This document shows positions 63,757-64,000 of a DNA stretch of 64,000 nucleotides, piece after piece. Both the position numbers and the translations under genes were made by a program. The notes beneath the pieces were generated by a model. The model was given only the letters and a program-made list of their open reading frames with translations, was not told the origin of the DNA and did not search any database. Each line of letters begins with the position of its first letter. Position 1 is the first letter of the stretch. Source of the DNA: DASQZK01 sp963771005 (lineage in GTDB: Bacteria; Bacteroidota; Bacteroidia; Bacteroidales; GCA-2748055); contig CAVYRO010000002.1 of NCBI GenBank assembly GCA_963771005.1, positions 1,674,001-1,738,000 on the forward strand, written 5' to 3'.

Positions 63757-63804
63757 AGTTTTACAAAATAAAACAATAGAATTAAAATACCGTTTGATAA
63801 ACGG
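63757..63804. promoter_or_regulatory. Inverted repeats in the porU/porP divergent region
   Basis: Two small palindromes, GTTTTA-CAAAA-TAAAAC at 63757-63773 and CCGTTT-GAT-AAACGG at 63790-63804, lie between the divergent porU and porP starts, where shared regulation of the T9SS genes would be expected. No regulator is assigned. Confidence 0.35.
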
Positions 63805-63889
63805 GGTTTAACTTATATTTATTGCTATAGAGAACTGTTTCAACATAACATCTCCCGGGGGAATCAGGGTTTTCCGACGCCTTTTATTT

Positions 63890-64000
63890 ATGGCCTTATC
63901 CCTTCTTGTGACTACGGCAATATATTCACAGGATCCTTCTTTTTCCCAATTCTACGCAAACCGGCTCTACCTGAACCCGGCATGGGCAGGTGTAGGAGAC
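63890..64000 (+). CDS. PorP/SprF-family T9SS membrane protein, 3' truncated
   Basis: Only the N-terminus (37 residues from ATG) is in the window. It reads QDPSFSQFYANRLYLNPAWAG, the PorP/SprF signature just after a signal peptide. The ATG at 63890 leaves a short signal peptide with no basic n-region. The codons just upstream in frame encode IRVFRRLLF, which would complete a normal signal peptide if a non-ATG start (ATC at 63863 or ATA at 63845) is used. It anchors or couples the gliding/secretion machinery in the outer membrane and is divergent from porU. Confidence 0.8.
   Translation, partial: MALSLLVTTAIYSQDPSFSQFYANRLYLNPAWAGVGD

Overview
The window comes from a Bacteroidota chromosome, most likely a Bacteroidales/Marinilabiliales-like lineage. 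The evidence is a type IX secretion (T9SS) locus (PorU, PorV, start of a PorP/SprF protein), a subtilase with a T9SS C-terminal sorting domain, a TonB-dependent receptor with an N-terminal carboxypeptidase-regulatory-like domain, lipoproteins of Bacteroidota type, TAnnTTTG-type promoters, and RibBA/Fmt/DnaK of the same affinity. Most of it is core or housekeeping sequence. No rRNA, tRNA, CRISPR array, complete transposon or prophage was seen.

Layout. 1-5.7 kb: a forward block with a truncated LptF/LptG permease, two glycosyltransferases, ribBA and fmt. 5.7-9.4 kb: a LysM glucosaminidase, cytidine deaminase, a MITE-like palindromic element, an RluA-type pseudouridine synthase and panB. 9.7-16.1 kb: dnaK with a clear terminator, a repeat-rich gap, a MORN-type protein, a T9SS-exported subtilase and xseAB. 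16.1-26.0 kb: a reverse block with a trypsin-like protein lacking its catalytic His, a solute-binding lipoprotein, a 1449-residue hybrid sensor kinase, and a second sensor kinase split into two overlapping frames inside one PAS domain. 26.1-28.8 kb: a TonB receptor under a TPP riboswitch with a canonical Bacteroidota promoter, so probably an outer-membrane thiamin transporter.

29-36 kb: thioredoxin, CCA/poly(A) nucleotidyltransferase, an endonuclease/phosphatase-fold lipoprotein, a beta-helix-like lipoprotein, an amidohydrolase and a GNAT acetyltransferase whose stop codon lies inside a palindromic repeat. 36-43 kb: a TolC/ABC-ATPase/HlyD export operon without a recognisable permease, divergent from a sigma-54 activator and its sensor kinase. 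43-53.7 kb: a cation diffusion facilitator, an S41 protease, a membrane-anchored MutS-like ATPase, an alpha-L-iduronidase-like GH39 enzyme with an SDR dehydrogenase, a DUF2007 protein, and a flavin disulfide reductase followed by an EgtD-fold methyltransferase. 53.7-54.5 kb: a GxxExxY gene inside a repeat-bounded islet. 54.5-64 kb: a TlpA-like thioredoxin, a DUF2723-like soluble protein, ispF, and the T9SS genes porV, porU and the start of porP.

Links between genes. The subtilase is a likely client of the PorU/PorV machinery. The sigma-54 activator/kinase pair probably controls the divergent export operon. The riboswitch ties the TonB receptor to thiamin status. The least explained items are the EgtD-like methyltransferase/disulfide-reductase pair with altered substrate residues, the permease-less export operon with its 96-residue protein, the His-less trypsin homologue, the split kinase and several unrelated palindromic repeat families. 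I found no clear-cut new defence or biosynthetic system.
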